6,274 bases of DNA from contig JBOHVS010000104.1 in assembly GCA_050735975.1 (NCBI GenBank), forward strand, positions 1 to 6,274. Direction: 5' to 3'. The stretch comes from DATMBL01 sp050735975. GTDB taxonomy: Bacteria; Desulfobacterota; Binatia; UBA9968. The notes under the pieces are model-generated. The model worked only from the letters and a program-made list of their open reading frames with translations. It did no database searches and was not told the DNA's origin. Positions 5,668 to 6,274 of the stretch are shown piece after piece; the first letter of the stretch is position 1, and every line of letters starts with the position of its first letter. Made by a program: the position numbers and the translations under genes.

Positions 5668-5857
5668 TAGTGTAGTGTCTGATGCTGTTTGTACTTTATC
5701 CAAGACAGCCTTAGTCGTCATTCGCACGGAAGCGGGAAGGGAATCCAGAACTCCTCAGAATTCCTGGATTCCGGCTCGCGCTACCCCGGACTGTGATCCG
5801 GGGTTGGCCGGAATGACGTTTGAAATAATTACGTGAATTTAAGAGACACTACACTAG
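5667..5857. mobile_element. MITE-like 191-bp element with perfect 14-bp terminal inverted repeats
   Basis: CTAGTGTAGTGTCT (5667-5680) and AGACACTACACTAG (5844-5857) are exact reverse complements. The element is too short for a transposase, so it is best read as a miniature inverted-repeat element. Because the ends are CTAG, the target duplication could be TA (as in IS630-type elements) or CTAG (fits the YTAR target of IS5-group elements), with a correspondingly shorter terminal repeat; the sequence alone cannot decide. Inside are three further inverted pairs: CGTCATTC/GAATGACG, GGAATCCAG/CTGGATTCC and ACCCCGGA/TCCGGGGT. The right end stops one base from the TAA of the MgtC-family gene. It may therefore form that gene's 3' untranslated region. 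Confidence 0.7.
5716..5818. repeat. Palindromic repeat inside the MITE-like element
   Basis: Outer arms CGTCATTC (5716-5723) and GAATGACG (5811-5818) enclose two separate hairpins. GGAATCCAG/CTGGATTCC (5740-5748 and 5764-5772) is 9 bp with a 15-base loop. ACCCCGGA/TCCGGGGT (5783-5790 and 5797-5804) is 8 bp with a 6-base loop. The GTCATTC...GGAATCCAG...CTGGATTCC...GAATGACG order resembles intergenic palindromic repeats seen in many proteobacteria, such as the neisserial dRS3 type, though the inner bases have diverged from a simple palindrome. Confidence 0.6.
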
Positions 5858-5858
5858 T

Positions 5859-6274
5859 TTATTTCTCAGTCTCGTCTTCCTTAGCGCGCGGCTTTTGATT
5901 TAGACGAAACTCCAGCTTCCTCACCAGCGACAGCGTGATCCACGTGAGAATCGTGCTCACCAGCGCGAGACCTAGCCGCCCCAGACCGAGCGAGAGTCCG
6001 ATTGCCGCCGTCATCCATATCCCCGCCGCCGTGGTCAATCCTTCCACCTCTCGTTTCTCCTCCAGCTTAAGAATGGCCCCGGCGCCGAGGAATCCGATTC
6101 CTGTCACTAATCCTTGAATCACCCGTGATAAACCGTCGGAGTCCATGCCAAACTCGATGGGAGCGATTACAATAAGCGCCGCGCCCAACGCCACCAGCAT
6201 GTGCGTTCTCAAACCCGCGGGTTTGCCGCTGCGCTCGCGTTGAATACCGACCACCGCGCCGAGAATCATCGCGA
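5859..6274 (-). CDS. MgtC/SapB family membrane protein (N-terminus outside window)
   Basis: The 3' portion of an MgtC/SapB-family inner membrane protein. The open frame runs to the right edge without a stop. An ATG at 6269 exists, but the family usually has a further hydrophobic helix before ILGAVVGIQRE, so I read the gene as partial rather than starting there. Numbered from that ATG, the signature stretches are GIQRERSGKPAGLRTHMLV (8-26), VIQGLVTGIGFLGAGAIL (50-67) and GLTTAAGIWMTAAIGLSLG (77-95), with another hydrophobic segment at about 98-117. It ends in a charged tail (RKLEFRLNQKP to the end). The C-terminal ACT-like domain of virulence MgtC is absent, so this is the short SapB-like form. 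Family members are tied to magnesium stress and survival in hosts, but for short environmental forms the role is mostly unknown. The TAA is one base from a MITE-like element. Confidence 0.88.
   Translation of the reverse strand, partial: AMILGAVVGIQRERSGKPAGLRTHMLVALGAALIVIAPIEFGMDSDGLSRVIQGLVTGIGFLGAGAILKLEEKREVEGLTTAAGIWMTAAIGLSLGLGRLGLALVSTILTWITLSLVRKLEFRLNQKPRAKEDETEK

Noticed and set aside
5477..5857. Possible CRISPR array or integron site
   Set aside because: The repeats are inverted rather than regularly spaced direct repeats, and no cas or integrase gene is present.

Overview
The window looks like a chromosomal stretch from a Gram-negative, probably proteobacteria-like organism of moderately high GC. 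Evidence: a RhlE-type DEAD-box helicase, a periplasmic Bug/TctC solute-binding protein with a signal peptide, Shine-Dalgarno sites of the AGGA/GGAGG kind, and short palindromic repeats. The lineage cannot be fixed from this sequence alone. No rRNA, tRNA, CRISPR array or autonomous transposase is visible.

Layout, left to right. A RhlE-like RNA helicase (minus strand, about 60-1271) lies 112 bp downstream of a DUF2235 alpha/beta-hydrolase gene (minus, 1384-2406). A 353-bp divergent intergenic region follows, with candidate promoters, a perfect 12-bp palindrome and a possible 13-codon leader ORF overlapping the next start codon. The TctC/Bug solute-binding protein gene (plus, 2760-3809) has a good candidate intrinsic terminator. 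Converging on it is an orphan sensor histidine kinase (minus, 4005-5327) with an RsbRD-like N-terminal domain and an unusual ATP lid. After a 531-bp noncoding stretch comes the 3' part of an MgtC/SapB membrane protein gene (minus, 5859 to the right edge; its start is outside the window).

The noncoding stretch 5328-5858 is the most structured part. It holds a likely kinase promoter, then a nested set of imperfect inverted repeats (5477-5667). Next comes a 191-bp MITE-like element (5667-5857) with perfect 14-bp terminal inverted repeats, which ends one base from the MgtC stop codon and carries further palindromes inside.

The genes do not form an obvious pathway. The helicase and DUF2235 genes might be cotranscribed. 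The others look like independent units: RNA metabolism, an orphan hydrolase, an orphan uptake or sensing binding protein without its TctA/TctB membrane partners, a kinase without a response regulator, and a membrane protein. No convincing new multi-gene system is visible. The points most worth checking are the two adjacent repeat elements, the kinase lid and the leader ORF before the TctC gene.
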